Notes under the pieces: model-generated
What the model was told of the DNA's origin: nothing
The model's input: only the letters and a program-made list of their open reading frames with translations
The model's database searches: none
DNA from: Paracoccaceae bacterium
GTDB taxonomy: Bacteria > Pseudomonadota > Alphaproteobacteria > Rhodobacterales > Rhodobacteraceae
Assembly (NCBI GenBank): GCA_002708925.1
Contig: PAPN01000009.1
Coordinates: forward strand, 62,001-126,000
DNA: 64,000 nt
Reading direction: 5' to 3'
Shown: one piece after another, positions 17,873-26,810 of the stretch
How positions within the stretch are numbered: position 1 is the first letter of the stretch
Layout: each line of letters opens with the position of its first letter
Translations under genes and position numbers: made by a program

Positions 17873-18615
17873 ACGACGCCGGACAGGTACAGCCCCTGCG
17901 GCGGGCAGACCGGCCCACAGGCCGCGCGGTTGCGGGCCTCAAGCGCGGTGCGCACGTCTTCGGGCGTCCAGGATCCCGCGCCGACACGTTCCAGCGTTCC
18001 CACGAAACTGCGCACCTGATTATGCAGAAAAGAGCGGGCGCGCAAAAAGAAACGCAGCTCTGGCCCGGACCAGCCCTCGGTCTGTGTGATGGTCAGCTCG
18101 TCCAGCGTTTTGACCGGGCTGGCCGCCTGGCAGATCGAGGACCGGAACGTGGTGAAATCATGCCGCCCCAGCAGGTATTGCGCGGCTTCTTGCATTGGCT
18201 CCAGATTCAGCGGCTGCGGAACCTGCCAGACCAGCCCGGCGTCATGCGTGGCCGGCGCGCGCCGCATCAGCAGGCGAAAGCTGTATTGCCGCTCAACCGC
18301 GGAAAACCGTGCGTGCCAGTCATCGGCCACGCGCCGGGCCTGCCGGATCGCGACGGGCTGAGGCTTCAGATGATAGTTCAGCGCCTCGGACAGGCGGAAC
18401 GGATCCCACTCTTTTTGCAGGTCGCAATGGGCCACCTGGGCCAGCGCGTGCACCCCGGCATCCGTCCGCCCTGCTGCGGCAATCGTGTGCGGGCCGGGTT
18501 CAAGCCGCGCCAAAGCCGCCTCGATCGCGCCCTGAACCGAGGGCTGATCCGCCTGACGCTGCCACCCGGCAAAGGGCGCGCCGTGATATTCTACCGATAG
18601 AGCAAATCTGGGCAT
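17821..18615 (-). CDS. truA: tRNA pseudouridine(38-40) synthase
   Basis: 264 residues, modifying the tRNA anticodon arm. Family landmarks are '[13 protein letters not shown]', the catalytic Asp in '[17 protein letters not shown]', and '[20 protein letters not shown]' near the C-terminus. I chose the ATG at 18615 ('[10 protein letters not shown]'), the standard N-terminus; upstream in-frame sequence to 18693 is not conserved-looking. The last 52 nt overlap the convergent flavoenzyme gene. Confidence 0.95.
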   Translation of the reverse strand: MPRFALSVEYHGAPFAGWQRQADQPSVQGAIEAALARLEPGPHTIAAAGRTDAGVHALAQVAHCDLQKEWDPFRLSEALNYHLKPQPVAIRQARRVADDWHARFSAVERQYSFRLLMRRAPATHDAGLVWQVPQPLNLEPMQEAAQYLLGRHDFTTFRSSICQAASPVKTLDELTITQTEGWSGPELRFFLRARSFLHNQVRSFVGTLERVGAGSWTPEDVRTALEARNRAACGPVCPPQGLYLSGVVYPDAPFETPALKRPGA

Positions 18616-18773
18616 GTCGCCGCCATAGCCCAAATTCCCGGCGCGGAAAAGCGCGGGTCCGAAAAAACACTCTGATCGCCGACCTTTGAACAAAATCGGA
18701 CAATAAGCTTGGCGGAGCTTCCCCGGCGGGGGTTCTGTGCCTATCTTGGGGTGGTAAAGTAAACGAAGGGTAA

Positions 18774-20195
18774 ATGGGTGTGGGACTGACCGATCTGGCC
18801 GATGGGCTGACCCGTGGGGTCGAAAGCATCGGCGACAGTATATCCGAGACGTTTTTCGAGCCGGTGATCCGGCTGGGCGTGACGGGGTTGGCGCGGTCGG
18901 GCAAGACGGTGTTCATCACGTCTTTGGTGGCCAATTTGCTGGATCGGGGGCGGATGCCGGGCCTGCTGGCCGGGGCCGAGGGCCGGATCGAGGCGGCCTA
19001 TCTACAGCCTCAGCCCGATGACACCATTCCGCGGTTCGAGTTTGAAAACCACCTGGCCGCGCTGACTGCGCCGGTGCCCTATTGGCCCGATTCCACGCGC
19101 TCGATTTCCGAGTTGCGCCTGTCGCTGAAGGTCCGGCCGACGGGGCTTTTGTCTGGGTTGTCCGGGCCGCGCACGATCCATCTGGATATTGTCGATTATC
19201 CGGGGGAATGGCTGCTGGATCTGGCGCTTTTGGATAAATCCTATGCCGAATGGGCCGCCGAAACCCTCGAACGGATCGCCGCGCGCCCGCAGGCAGAGGC
19301 CTATCTGCAACAGGCGCGCGCAGCGGATGGGGCCGCGCGCCATGATGAACCCACGGCGCAGGCGCTGGCGCAGGCCTTTGCCACTTATCTGATCGCCGCG
19401 CGGGATGCCGGGTTTGCCGATTGCACGCCGGGGCGGTTCCTGTTGCCGGGCGATCTGGCGGGCAGCCCGGCGCTGACCTTTGCGCCTCTGGCGGGCGGGG
19501 GCGCAAAACGCGGGACATTGCTGCGCGAAATGGAGCGCCGCTATGACGCCTATAAATCCAAGGTGGTCAAGCCGTTTTTCCGCGATCATTTTGCCCGGAT
19601 CGACCGGCAGGTGGTGCTGGTGGACGCGTTGGGCGCGATTCATAATGGCCCGCAGGCGGTTGAGGATCTGCGCCGCGCCATGGCCGATATTCTGTCTGCA
19701 TTCCGGCCTGGTCGGAACGCGTTTCTGACGCGGATTTTGCTGGGCAAGCGGGTTGAAAAGATCCTGTTTGCCGCCACCAAGACGGACCATCTGCACCACA
19801 GCCAGCACGCCCGCCTGACCGCCATCATGGAGGCCCTGACCCGCGAGGCACGCGACCGGGCCGATTTCGCCGGGGCGGAAACGGCGGCGATGGCGATTGC
19901 CGCGCTTAGGGCCACGACCGAGGACCGGCTGACACACGAAGGCCAGCCTCTGGATGTGGTGCGCGGTATTTTGCAGGACACGGGCAAACGCGCTGCCTTC
20001 TATCCGGGGGCGCTGCCCGAAGATCCCGCCCGACTTCTTTCCCCCGCCCGTGCCGGAGATGAAAAATGGCTCGACGCCGATTACAGGATTATGTCCTTCG
20101 CCCCCTCGCCCCTGTCCTTGAAGCCGGGCGAGGGACCGCCCCACATCCGGCTGGACCGCGCCGCGCAATTCCTGATCGGGGACAGGCTGTCATGA
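18774..20195 (+). CDS. ycjX: YcjX-family P-loop protein (DUF463)
   Basis: A 473-residue nucleotide-binding protein of the YcjX family, stress-associated in enterobacteria; its biochemical role is poorly known. Walker A 'GLARSGKT' lies near residues 39-46, and '[14 protein letters not shown]' holds the Walker-B-like region. GAAGGG precedes the ATG. It starts an overlapping three-gene operon with a GNAT gene and the ycjF homologue. In enterobacteria ycjX and ycjF are adjacent without the acetyltransferase. Confidence 0.9.
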   Translation: MGVGLTDLADGLTRGVESIGDSISETFFEPVIRLGVTGLARSGKTVFITSLVANLLDRGRMPGLLAGAEGRIEAAYLQPQPDDTIPRFEFENHLAALTAPVPYWPDSTRSISELRLSLKVRPTGLLSGLSGPRTIHLDIVDYPGEWLLDLALLDKSYAEWAAETLERIAARPQAEAYLQQARAADGAARHDEPTAQALAQAFATYLIAARDAGFADCTPGRFLLPGDLAGSPALTFAPLAGGGAKRGTLLREMERRYDAYKSKVVKPFFRDHFARIDRQVVLVDALGAIHNGPQAVEDLRRAMADILSAFRPGRNAFLTRILLGKRVEKILFAATKTDHLHHSQHARLTAIMEALTREARDRADFAGAETAAMAIAALRATTEDRLTHEGQPLDVVRGILQDTGKRAAFYPGALPEDPARLLSPARAGDEKWLDADYRIMSFAPSPLSLKPGEGPPHIRLDRAAQFLIGDRLS

Positions 20196-20647
20196 CGCAG
20201 GGGGCGCATATGGGGCCTCATATGGCCCGGCTGTGGCATGTGCCCGTGTTGCTAAGCATCCTGTGGCTGCACACGCGCACGGCAGGCGAAACCGGGCGTG
20301 GATGGCTGTCCGATGCGCAGCTGATGGCCAAGGTGGTGCTGCGCAAATGGGTGCGCTTTGTGCGGGATGAAACGGGGATTGCCGGGTTTATCATGCGAGA
20401 TGGCGCGCGGGTTCACGCGCTTTATGTCCACCCGCGCGCGCAGGGGCACGGAGTGGGGCGGGGGCTGCTGAACGATGCCAAAACGCTTAGCCCCCGGCTG
20501 GAATTATGGACCTTGCAAAGCAACCATCTGGCGCGCGCTTTCTATCTGGCGCAGGGGTTTTCTGAGGTTGCCCACACCGCAGGCGAGGGCAATGACGAAG
20601 GGCTGCCCGATGTTTGTCTGGTCTGGCAAAAGGAGCCGCAACCATGA
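20192..20647 (+). CDS. GNAT-family N-acetyltransferase
   Basis: A 151-residue acetyltransferase-fold protein translated from an ATG that overlaps the ycjX stop (ATGA). The acetyl-CoA loop is seen as 'VHPRAQGHGVGRGLLND', followed by 'LWTLQSNHLARAFYLAQGF', the typical motif A and B region. Another ATG 18 nt downstream could be used. Its stop overlaps the start of the ycjF homologue, so all three are translationally coupled. The substrate is unknown; position suggests a link to the YcjX/YcjF envelope-stress system. Confidence 0.82.
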   Translation: MTQGAHMGPHMARLWHVPVLLSILWLHTRTAGETGRGWLSDAQLMAKVVLRKWVRFVRDETGIAGFIMRDGARVHALYVHPRAQGHGVGRGLLNDAKTLSPRLELWTLQSNHLARAFYLAQGFSEVAHTAGEGNDEGLPDVCLVWQKEPQP

Positions 20648-21651
20648 GCACGGAAAAGGCAAAAGGCCCGGTCCTGATCGATCTGGAAAATGCCGCCCCG
20701 GCCGAAGGCCCGGATAGCGCTCCGCCGGTTCCGGACACCGAGGCCCCCACGGGCGCGGCCATGCAAAAGGCCGTGGTGCTGGCGGCCCGGCCTGCGCGCC
20801 GGTCGTCTTTGGCGAAATGGGCTTGGGGGCTGGGGCTGGGTCTGCTGGGGGCGGTTCTGTCTGTCTCGGCCTGGGATTTCGTGACCGGGCTGATCGCGCG
20901 GATGCCGCTGCTGGGCTATGCGGTCAGCGTGTTGATGGGGGCGTTCGTGTTGGTGCTGGCGATTGCCGCGATCCGCGAGCTGGCCGCCTTCAGCCGTCTG
21001 GCGCGTCTGGATCGGCTGCACCGCGCCGGGGCCGAGGCGCGCGCGGATCATGACCTGGCCAAGGCGCGGCAGGTGGTCGGGCGCATTCTGTCCCTTTACG
21101 CTGGCCGCCCCGAGCTGGACTGGGCCCGTGCCAATTTCAACGAACGCAAGGACGAACAATTCGACGCCGATGCCCTGCTGGATCTGGCCGAGGCCGAGCT
21201 GCTGACCCCGCTGGATCAGGCTGCCCTGCGCGAGGTCGAGGCCGCCGCCCGGCAGGTCGCCACGGTCACAGCCATCGTGCCGCTGGCGCTGGCGGATGTG
21301 TTCGCGGCGCTGACCTCAAACCTGCGGATGATCCGCCGCGTGGCCGAGATTTACGGCGGGCGGGCGGGGACTCTGGGCAGCTGGCGTCTGGCACGGGCGG
21401 TGATGACGCATCTGGTGGCCACGGGGGCCGTGGCGGTGGGCGATGATCTGCTGGGCTCTTTGGCGGGGGGCGGGCTGCTGTCCAAACTCTCGCGCCGTTT
21501 TGGCGAAGGCGTGGTAAACGGTGCCCTGACCGCCCGTGTCGGTGTCGCCGCGATCGAGGTCTGCCGCCCGCTGCCTTTCGTGCGCAACGACAGCCCCTCG
21601 GTGACCGGGCTGGTGCGGCGCGCGCTGACCGGGCTGTTCGGTCAGAGCTGA
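20644..21651 (+). CDS. ycjF: YcjF-family membrane protein (TIGR01620/DUF697)
   Basis: 335 residues. Two adjacent transmembrane segments at about residues 59-110 ('LGLGLLGAVLSVSAWDFV', 'LGYAVSVLMGAFVLVLAI') are preceded by an acidic cytoplasmic tail. The DUF697 region follows ('VTAIVPLALADVFAALTSNL', 'GGGLLSKLSRRFGEGVVNG'). It is the usual partner of YcjX. Its stop abuts the stop of the convergent haemoglobin gene. Confidence 0.88.
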   Translation: MSTEKAKGPVLIDLENAAPAEGPDSAPPVPDTEAPTGAAMQKAVVLAARPARRSSLAKWAWGLGLGLLGAVLSVSAWDFVTGLIARMPLLGYAVSVLMGAFVLVLAIAAIRELAAFSRLARLDRLHRAGAEARADHDLAKARQVVGRILSLYAGRPELDWARANFNERKDEQFDADALLDLAEAELLTPLDQAALREVEAAARQVATVTAIVPLALADVFAALTSNLRMIRRVAEIYGGRAGTLGSWRLARAVMTHLVATGAVAVGDDLLGSLAGGGLLSKLSRRFGEGVVNGALTARVGVAAIEVCRPLPFVRNDSPSVTGLVRRALTGLFGQS

Positions 21652-22059
21652 TCAGAACAGGCGCGGCACGCCATCGGCGCCGTGGATTTTCTCGACCACA
21701 CCGGCGCGCAGGGACCGGCCGATCCGATGCGCCAGCGTGGACCAGGCGGCGGCTTGCTGGGGCTGCAATTCCTGCCGCAGCACCGTATCGAACAGGCCCA
21801 GCCACGGGTCGAACATTCCGGGCCGCACATTGCCCGCATCCCGATGCACCAGCAGCGGGTTTCCGTCATAGTCCCGCTCGTGCAGAATGGCGTTGGCCCA
21901 GAAACGGATGATTTTCTCTTCGTGGTGGGGCCAGTCGGTGACATGCGCGGCGAAAACCGGCCCCAGCCCAGGATGCTGGCGCACCAGCGCATAGAAGCTG
22001 TGGACAACCCGCGCGATGTCGTCTCGGGTGATGTCAAATTTAGGAGGGATGGCAGCCAT
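21652..22059 (-). CDS. Group III truncated haemoglobin
   Basis: A 135-residue globin of the trHb3 (P) class, for which O2/NO-related chemistry is proposed. Landmarks are 'FYALVRQHPGLGPVFA', 'WPHHEEKIIRFWANAIL', 'GNPLLVHRDAG' with the likely proximal His, and 'FDPWLGLFDTVL'. I chose the ATG at 22059 because AAAGGA lies about 6 nt upstream of it, whereas the ATG at 22065 abuts the same Shine-Dalgarno. It is divergent from ileS across a 530-nt intergenic region. Confidence 0.88.
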   Translation of the reverse strand: MAAIPPKFDITRDDIARVVHSFYALVRQHPGLGPVFAAHVTDWPHHEEKIIRFWANAILHERDYDGNPLLVHRDAGNVRPGMFDPWLGLFDTVLRQELQPQQAAAWSTLAHRIGRSLRAGVVEKIHGADGVPRLF

Positions 22060-22209
22060 TTGCATTCCTTTCAGCGCGCAGGGGAACCCTAGTGATCTGC
22101 CGTGGCCGGGCAAGGGCCAGTTTGTCGCGTCGGCGGTTTTCTGACGAAATTACTTGGGTTTTAAATCCTGACAAAACCTATCAACTAATTGAAAAATATA
22201 GAAAATCTC
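22060..22209. other. AT-rich intergenic stretch between haemoglobin gene and ileS leader
   Basis: No gene. The part from about 22140 to 22209 is strikingly AT-rich for this genome (poly-A/T runs such as those near 22190-22207) and lies directly upstream of the -35 box at 22210, so it may act as an UP element. It must also hold the haemoglobin promoter, which I cannot place. Confidence 0.4.
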
Positions 22210-22238
22210 TTGACGGGCGTGCGGGGAGCCCCTAAATA
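22210..22238 (+). promoter_or_regulatory. Sigma-70-type promoter of the ileS leader transcript
   Basis: TTGACG (22210-22215), a 17-nt spacer, then TAAATA (22233-22238), preceded by an AT-rich tract. Transcription would start near 22245, giving ileS a 5' leader of about 345 nt. Confidence 0.6.
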
Positions 22239-22244
22239 TACCCC

Positions 22245-22453
22245 ATAGCCAGATGGCGACGGAATCACCGGCCATCCAGCCCGACTGATCTATTCAGCAA
22301 GCCAGATCCAGCCCCGCAGCCAGCCTTTGCCAGCTACGCCGCCAGACCCAGCCAGCCAGACAGATAAACACGGCGTTGCCCAGGCTTGGGCGCGATTGCC
22401 GCGCGAGGCCAAGACGGCTTTACCCCCGCGTTGCCGCGCCGTATAAGCGGCCC
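22245..22453 (+). other. Unexplained part of the ileS 5' leader, rich in CCAG repeats
   Basis: About 210 nt without a credible gene. Between 22240 and 22370 the tetranucleotide CCAG recurs many times (for example 'GCCAGATCCAGC' and 'CCAGCCAGCCAGAC'). A short hairpin, GCCCA/TGGGC, lies near 22378-22391. It may be structured leader RNA; I do not recognise a known riboswitch. Confidence 0.35.
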
Positions 22454-22504
22454 ATGATGCATCTGATCGCGATCATTATTCGAATTACCAGCCCGGCGCT
22501 CTGA
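22454..22504 (+). CDS. Candidate isoleucine-rich leader peptide of ileS
   Basis: A 16-codon ORF, MMHLIAIIIRITSPAL, ending 86 nt before ileS. Five of the 16 residues are Ile, with I-A-I-I-I-R-I in tandem. This is the layout of amino-acid attenuator peptides, and the enriched residue is the substrate of the downstream enzyme. An imperfect Shine-Dalgarno AAGCGG (22445-22450) is spaced 6 nt from the second ATG. A strong hairpin overlaps the last codons and stop. No T run follows the hairpin, so control could be translational or Rho-dependent rather than by an intrinsic terminator. Confidence 0.5.
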   Translation: MMHLIAIIIRITSPAL

Positions 22505-22521
22505 CACCATGAGCCGCCGGG
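22492..22521 (+). promoter_or_regulatory. Hairpin spanning the leader-peptide stop codon
   Basis: CCCGGCGCTC (22492-22501) pairs with GAGC plus GCCGGG (22511-22514 and 22516-22521) with one bulged C and a 9-nt loop, giving 10 bp. It overlaps the last codons of the Ile-rich ORF, so ribosome position would decide whether it forms. Further downstream GGCGT (22526-22530) can pair with ACGCC just after the ileS Shine-Dalgarno. Confidence 0.5.
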
Positions 22522-22590
22522 ACAAGGCGTATGGGATACCGCGCCGCCCCCACACACCCAGACATGATGACTATTCGAAGGACGCCACCG

Positions 22591-25569
22591 ATGTGCGCCG
22601 ATACCCCTGAGTACAAGCAAACCCTGAACCTGCCGCAAACCGATTTCCCCATGCGCGCGGGCCTGCCCAAACGCGAACCCGCCTGGCTGCAACGCTGGGA
22701 GGACATGGACATCTACGGTCGCCTGCGGACCAAGGCCGCCGATGGCAGCCGTCAGCCCTTTACCCTGCATGACGGCCCGCCCTATGCCAACGGCCACCTG
22801 CATATCGGCCACGCGCTGAACAAGACGATCAAGGACATGATCGTGCGGTCTCATCAGATGATGGGCTTCGATGCGCGCTATGTCCCCGGTTGGGATTGCC
22901 ACGGCCTGCCCATCGAATGGAAGATCGAGGAACAGTACCGCCAGAAGGGCAAGGACAAGGATGACGTGCCGGTGGTGGAATTCCGCCGCGAATGCCGCGC
23001 CTTTGCCGATCAATGGGTGGATGTGCAGCGGTCCGAGTTCAAACGCCTGGGGATCACCGGCAACTGGGACGATCCCTATCTGACGATGGATTTCCACGCC
23101 GAGGCCGTGATCGCCGACGAGTTCATGAAGTTCCTGATGAACGGCACGCTGTATCAGGGCTCGAAACCCGTGATGTGGTCTCCGGTGGAGAAAACCGCCC
23201 TGGCCGAGGCCGAGATCGAGTATCACGACCACCAGTCGCACACGATCTGGGTGCCGTTTGAGGTGCTTCATGCTTCTGCGGGCGTCGCTTACTACGAAGG
23301 TGAAAGCCAAGATGATGTCTCGCGTCAGCTTGGCGAAGAGATAGAGCGGAAACAAGAACTCGAAAAAGCCCGGGTCGTGATCTGGACGACGACCCCTTGG
23401 ACGATCCCCTCGAACAAGGCCGTCGCTTATAACCCGAAAATCGCCTATGGCCTCTACCGCGTGGACGCAACCGAGGAAGAAAGCTGGACCAAGCCTGGTG
23501 ATCTTTACGTCTTCGCGGATGCTCTGGCCGAGGATGCGCTGACCAAATCCCGCGTGACCGAGTTTACGCGTGTTCGCGATGTGGATGTCGCTGAGTTTGA
23601 TGGCATGATCCTTAAGCACCCCTTCAACGGCCTCGACGGGGCCGAGGGATTCTGGGACTACGACGTGCCGATGATCGACGGCGACCATGTTACCGATGAT
23701 GCGGGCACGGGCTTTGTGCATACCGCGCCCAGCCATGGTGCGGATGACTATGAATGTTTCGTCAAGCGCAACTGGATCGACCGCATGACCCACAACGTGG
23801 GCGAGGACAGCGAATTCCTGCCCCATGTGCCCTTCTTTGCCGGGCTGCGCGTGTTCAACCACAAGGGCAAGGAAGACAAGGCCAACGGGGCCGTGATCGC
23901 CAAGCTGGTCGAGGCGGGTGGCATCATCGCGCGGGGCCGGGTGAAACACTCGTACCCGCATAGCTGGCGGTCGAAGGCCCCGGTGATCTTCCGCAACACG
24001 CCGCAATGGTTTGCCGCCATCGACAAACCGGCGGGGGGCGATGACACCTATGGCAAAACGATCCGCCAGCGGGCGCTGACCTCGATCGACGAGCTGGTGA
24101 AGTTCACGCCCCAAACCGGGCGCAACCGCCTGTATTCGATGATCGAAACCCGCCCCGACTGGGTGCTGTCGCGCCAGCGCGCCTGGGGCGTGCCGCTGAC
24201 CTGTTTCGTCAAAAAGGACACGCTGCCGACGGCGGATGATTTCCTGCTGCGCGATCCGGCGGTCAACGCTCGTATCGTCGCCGCGTTCGACGCTGAGGGC
24301 GCGGATTGCTGGTACGAGGACGGTGCCAAAGAGCGCTTCTTGGGCGATGCCTATAACCCGGACGAATGGGAGCAGGTGTTCGACGTGCTGGACGTGTGGT
24401 TCGACAGCGGCTCGACCCATGCCTTCGTGCTGCGCGACCGCGAAGACGGCACCAAGGACGGCATCGCCGATGTCTATATGGAGGGCACGGATCAGCACCG
24501 CGGGTGGTTCCACTCGTCCCTTCTGCAAGCCTGCGGCACCAAGGGGCGCGCGCCGTATCGTAACGTGGTCACGCACGGGTTCACCCTGGACGAGAAGGGC
24601 AACAAGATGTCCAAATCGCTGGGCAACACCATCGTACCCGAGAAAGTCGTGCAGCAATACGGGGCCGACATCCTGCGCCTGTGGGTGGCCCAGACGGACT
24701 ATACCGCCGACCAGCGGATCGGGCCGGAAATCCTGAAAGGGGTCGCTGACAGCTATCGCCGGTTGCGCAACACGATGCGTTTTATGCTGGGCAGCCTGGC
24801 GCAGTTCGAGGATTCGCAGCGCGTCGCCCCTGCCGATATGCCCGAGCTGGAACAATGGGTTCTGCACCGTCTGGCCGAGCTGGATCACAAGGTCCGTACC
24901 GGCTATGCCAGCTTCGATTTCCAGGGCGTGTTCAGTGCCGTGTTCAACTTTGCCACCGTGGATCTGTCGGCGTTTTATTTCGATATCCGCAAGGATGCGC
25001 TTTATTGCGATGGCGATACGCTGCGGGCCCGTGCGGCGCGCACCGTGCTGGACATCCTGTTCCACCGGCTGACCACCTGGCTGGCCCCGATCCTGGTGTT
25101 CACGATGGAAGAGGTCTGGCTGGAGCGCTTCCCCGGTGACGATAGCAGCGTGCATTTGCAGGACATCCCCGACACGCCGGCCGATTGGCTGAACGAGCCT
25201 CTGGCCGCGAAATGGGCCGAGGTCCGCCGCGCCCGCCGTGTGGTGACGGCGGCGCTGGAAATCCAGCGGACGGATAAGGTGATCGGGGCCTCGCTGGAGG
25301 CCGCGCCGGTGGTGCATATCCGAAACGAGGACATGCTGGCCGCGCTGAAAACCGTCCCGTTCGAGGATATCTGCATCACCTCGGGGATGGCGCTGACCGC
25401 CGATCCGATCCCGGCCGAGGCCTTCCGCCTGCCCGAGATCGAAGGTGTGGGCGTGGTGTTCGAAAAAGCCGAAGGGCAGAAATGCCAGCGCTGCTGGAAA
25501 ATCCTGCCGGATGTGGGCACCCATGCTCATGCGGGGACGTGCAAGCGCTGCAATGACGCGTTGGGCTGA
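22591..25569 (+). CDS. ileS: Isoleucyl-tRNA synthetase
   Basis: 992 residues, charging tRNA-Ile. Class I signatures are 'HLHIGHALNKTIKD' near residue 70 and 'GNKMSKSLGN' near 672. The editing (CP1) domain includes 'VIWTTTPWTIPSNKAVAYNP' and 'GTGFVHTAPSHGADDY'. A C-terminal zinc motif reads 'CQRCWK' and 'CKRCND'. I chose the ATG at 22591 ('MCADTPEYKQTLNLP') with AAGGA upstream; the open frame extends back to 22531 without an RBS. A stretch near 23270-23360 has slightly lower GC and lies in the editing domain. The upstream leader suggests control by isoleucine or charged tRNA-Ile supply. Confidence 0.96.
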   Translation: MCADTPEYKQTLNLPQTDFPMRAGLPKREPAWLQRWEDMDIYGRLRTKAADGSRQPFTLHDGPPYANGHLHIGHALNKTIKDMIVRSHQMMGFDARYVPGWDCHGLPIEWKIEEQYRQKGKDKDDVPVVEFRRECRAFADQWVDVQRSEFKRLGITGNWDDPYLTMDFHAEAVIADEFMKFLMNGTLYQGSKPVMWSPVEKTALAEAEIEYHDHQSHTIWVPFEVLHASAGVAYYEGESQDDVSRQLGEEIERKQELEKARVVIWTTTPWTIPSNKAVAYNPKIAYGLYRVDATEEESWTKPGDLYVFADALAEDALTKSRVTEFTRVRDVDVAEFDGMILKHPFNGLDGAEGFWDYDVPMIDGDHVTDDAGTGFVHTAPSHGADDYECFVKRNWIDRMTHNVGEDSEFLPHVPFFAGLRVFNHKGKEDKANGAVIAKLVEAGGIIARGRVKHSYPHSWRSKAPVIFRNTPQWFAAIDKPAGGDDTYGKTIRQRALTSIDELVKFTPQTGRNRLYSMIETRPDWVLSRQRAWGVPLTCFVKKDTLPTADDFLLRDPAVNARIVAAFDAEGADCWYEDGAKERFLGDAYNPDEWEQVFDVLDVWFDSGSTHAFVLRDREDGTKDGIADVYMEGTDQHRGWFHSSLLQACGTKGRAPYRNVVTHGFTLDEKGNKMSKSLGNTIVPEKVVQQYGADILRLWVAQTDYTADQRIGPEILKGVADSYRRLRNTMRFMLGSLAQFEDSQRVAPADMPELEQWVLHRLAELDHKVRTGYASFDFQGVFSAVFNFATVDLSAFYFDIRKDALYCDGDTLRARAARTVLDILFHRLTTWLAPILVFTMEEVWLERFPGDDSSVHLQDIPDTPADWLNEPLAAKWAEVRRARRVVTAALEIQRTDKVIGASLEAAPVVHIRNEDMLAALKTVPFEDICITSGMALTADPIPAEAFRLPEIEGVGVVFEKAEGQKCQRCWKILPDVGTHAHAGTCKRCNDALG

Positions 25570-25598
25570 TCCCGGCGCGATGTTGCATGACAGTCATG

Positions 25599-25627
25599 AC
25601 GGCCCTGCTTGATTGCGGGGCCGTTTT
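25599..25627 (+). terminator. Intrinsic terminator of ileS
   Basis: ACGGCCC (25599-25605) pairs with GGGCCGT (25618-25624), 12-nt loop, followed by TTT. It lies 30 nt after the ileS stop and just before the ogt start. Confidence 0.75.
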
Positions 25628-25644
25628 GCGTTTGGCTGGCGGCT

Positions 25645-26094
25645 ATGCAGACAACCGTTGAAACACCCACTGGCCCTGTGATCCTGACTGAAGAGGATGG
25701 CGCGATTGTGCGATGTGCATGGGGGCGCGGGGGGAGGGATTGCTCGGAATTGCTGGCGCGGGCGGAGAGGCAATTGCATGAGTATTTTCAGGAGCAAAGA
25801 AGGCAGTTCGATTTGCCTTTGAAGCCCAGCGGTAGCGGTTTTCAGCAGCGGGTATGCGATGCGATGCGGGCGATTCCCTTTGGTCAGACGCGCACATATG
25901 GAGAGATAGCAGCGGATCTGGGGGTGTCGGCGCAGGCGGTTGGGCAGGGGTGTGGGGGCAATCCCCTTCCGATTCTGATTCCGTGCCATCGGGTGTTGGG
26001 GGCCCGTGGGCTGGGTGGGTTTTCAGGCCGTGGCGGCGTTGAGACCAAGGTTTGGCTTTTGCGGCACGAAGGGGCTGCGGGGGTGCTGATTTAG
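25645..26094 (+). CDS. ogt: Methylated-DNA-protein-cysteine methyltransferase
   Basis: 149 residues. A suicide repair protein for O6-alkylguanine. It holds the active-site motif 'LIPCHRVLGARG' (Cys114) and the helix-turn-helix part 'IPFGQTRTYGEIAADLG'. Residues 1-60 form the short N-terminal domain of the Ogt type. The ATG at 25645 starts 'MQTTVETPTGPV'; no strong Shine-Dalgarno is visible. The stop codon overlaps the stop of the convergent pcs gene by 4 nt. Confidence 0.9.
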   Translation: MQTTVETPTGPVILTEEDGAIVRCAWGRGGRDCSELLARAERQLHEYFQEQRRQFDLPLKPSGSGFQQRVCDAMRAIPFGQTRTYGEIAADLGVSAQAVGQGCGGNPLPILIPCHRVLGARGLGGFSGRGGVETKVWLLRHEGAAGVLI

Positions 26095-26789
26095 TCTTTG
26101 AGCGGGAGCAATTGCTGCGCGATCCCGACCAGAAGCAGGTAGAGCGAGGTGACGACCAGGCCCCAGTGTGCCCAGCTTTCGGGGTGGAAATCCACCCATG
26201 CGGCCCAGCCAGCGAAGAAGGTCCAGGCCAGGGCGATGGGCAGCGAGAGGGGGCGCCAGCGCTCGGTTCGGACGGGGTGAATGAATTTCAGCGGCAGGAA
26301 CATCGCGACGGCCAGCACGGAGACCAGCGCCAGGATGACCCAGAAATTGGGGTGTAGCGCGAACAGCACCAGCACCAGCATGTTCCAGCATCCGGGAAAG
26401 CCCTGGAAGGAATTATCCTTTGTTTTCATGCGGCTGTCAGCGAAGTACATGGCGCTGGCGAAGGTGATGATGATGATCGCGAACCAGCCGGTCCAGCCGG
26501 GCAGAAGCCCGGATTTAAACAGCGCAAAGGCCGGGATGAACACATAGGTCAGGTAGTCGATGATCAGGTCCAGCAGGACGCCATCAAAGCGGGCCGCGTA
26601 GTGTTTGACATGGTATTTGCGCGCCAGGGGGCCGTCTATGCCGTCCACGGCGAAGGCGACGACCAGCCACAGGAACATCAGGCTCCATTTGTCCTGAGCG
26701 GCGGCCAGCATCGCCAGCATGGCAAAGACCGCGCCGGTGGCCGTCAGAAGGTGGACGGACAAGGCTTTGGATTCATTTGTAAAATTCAA
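26091..26789 (-). CDS. pcs: Phosphatidylcholine synthase
   Basis: 232 residues. A membrane CDP-alcohol phosphotransferase that makes phosphatidylcholine from CDP-diacylglycerol and choline, a pathway typical of alphaproteobacteria. The family motif D-G-x2-A-R-x8-G-x3-D-x3-D is seen from 'DGIDGPLARKYHV' through 'FDGVLLDLIIDY'. About seven or eight hydrophobic segments are present. The likely start is TTG at 26789 ('MNFTNESKALSVHLLTATG'): it matches the family N-terminus, AAAGGC lies upstream, and there is no ATG before the first membrane segment. Confidence 0.92.
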   Translation of the reverse strand: MNFTNESKALSVHLLTATGAVFAMLAMLAAAQDKWSLMFLWLVVAFAVDGIDGPLARKYHVKHYAARFDGVLLDLIIDYLTYVFIPAFALFKSGLLPGWTGWFAIIIITFASAMYFADSRMKTKDNSFQGFPGCWNMLVLVLFALHPNFWVILALVSVLAVAMFLPLKFIHPVRTERWRPLSLPIALAWTFFAGWAAWVDFHPESWAHWGLVVTSLYLLLVGIAQQLLPLKD

Positions 26790-26810
26790 AACAATTGCCT
26801 TTGAAACAAC

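Noticed and set aside
22245-22453. Short ORF (11 codons from ATG near 22253) in the ileS leader
   Set aside because: No Shine-Dalgarno, no amino acid bias and no relation to Ile; not enough to call it.
22420-25530. A 1036-codon open frame antisense to ileS
   Set aside because: Its translation has no recognisable motif, and the opposite strand encodes a full-length, motif-complete IleS. Long antisense frames are expected in high-GC DNA.
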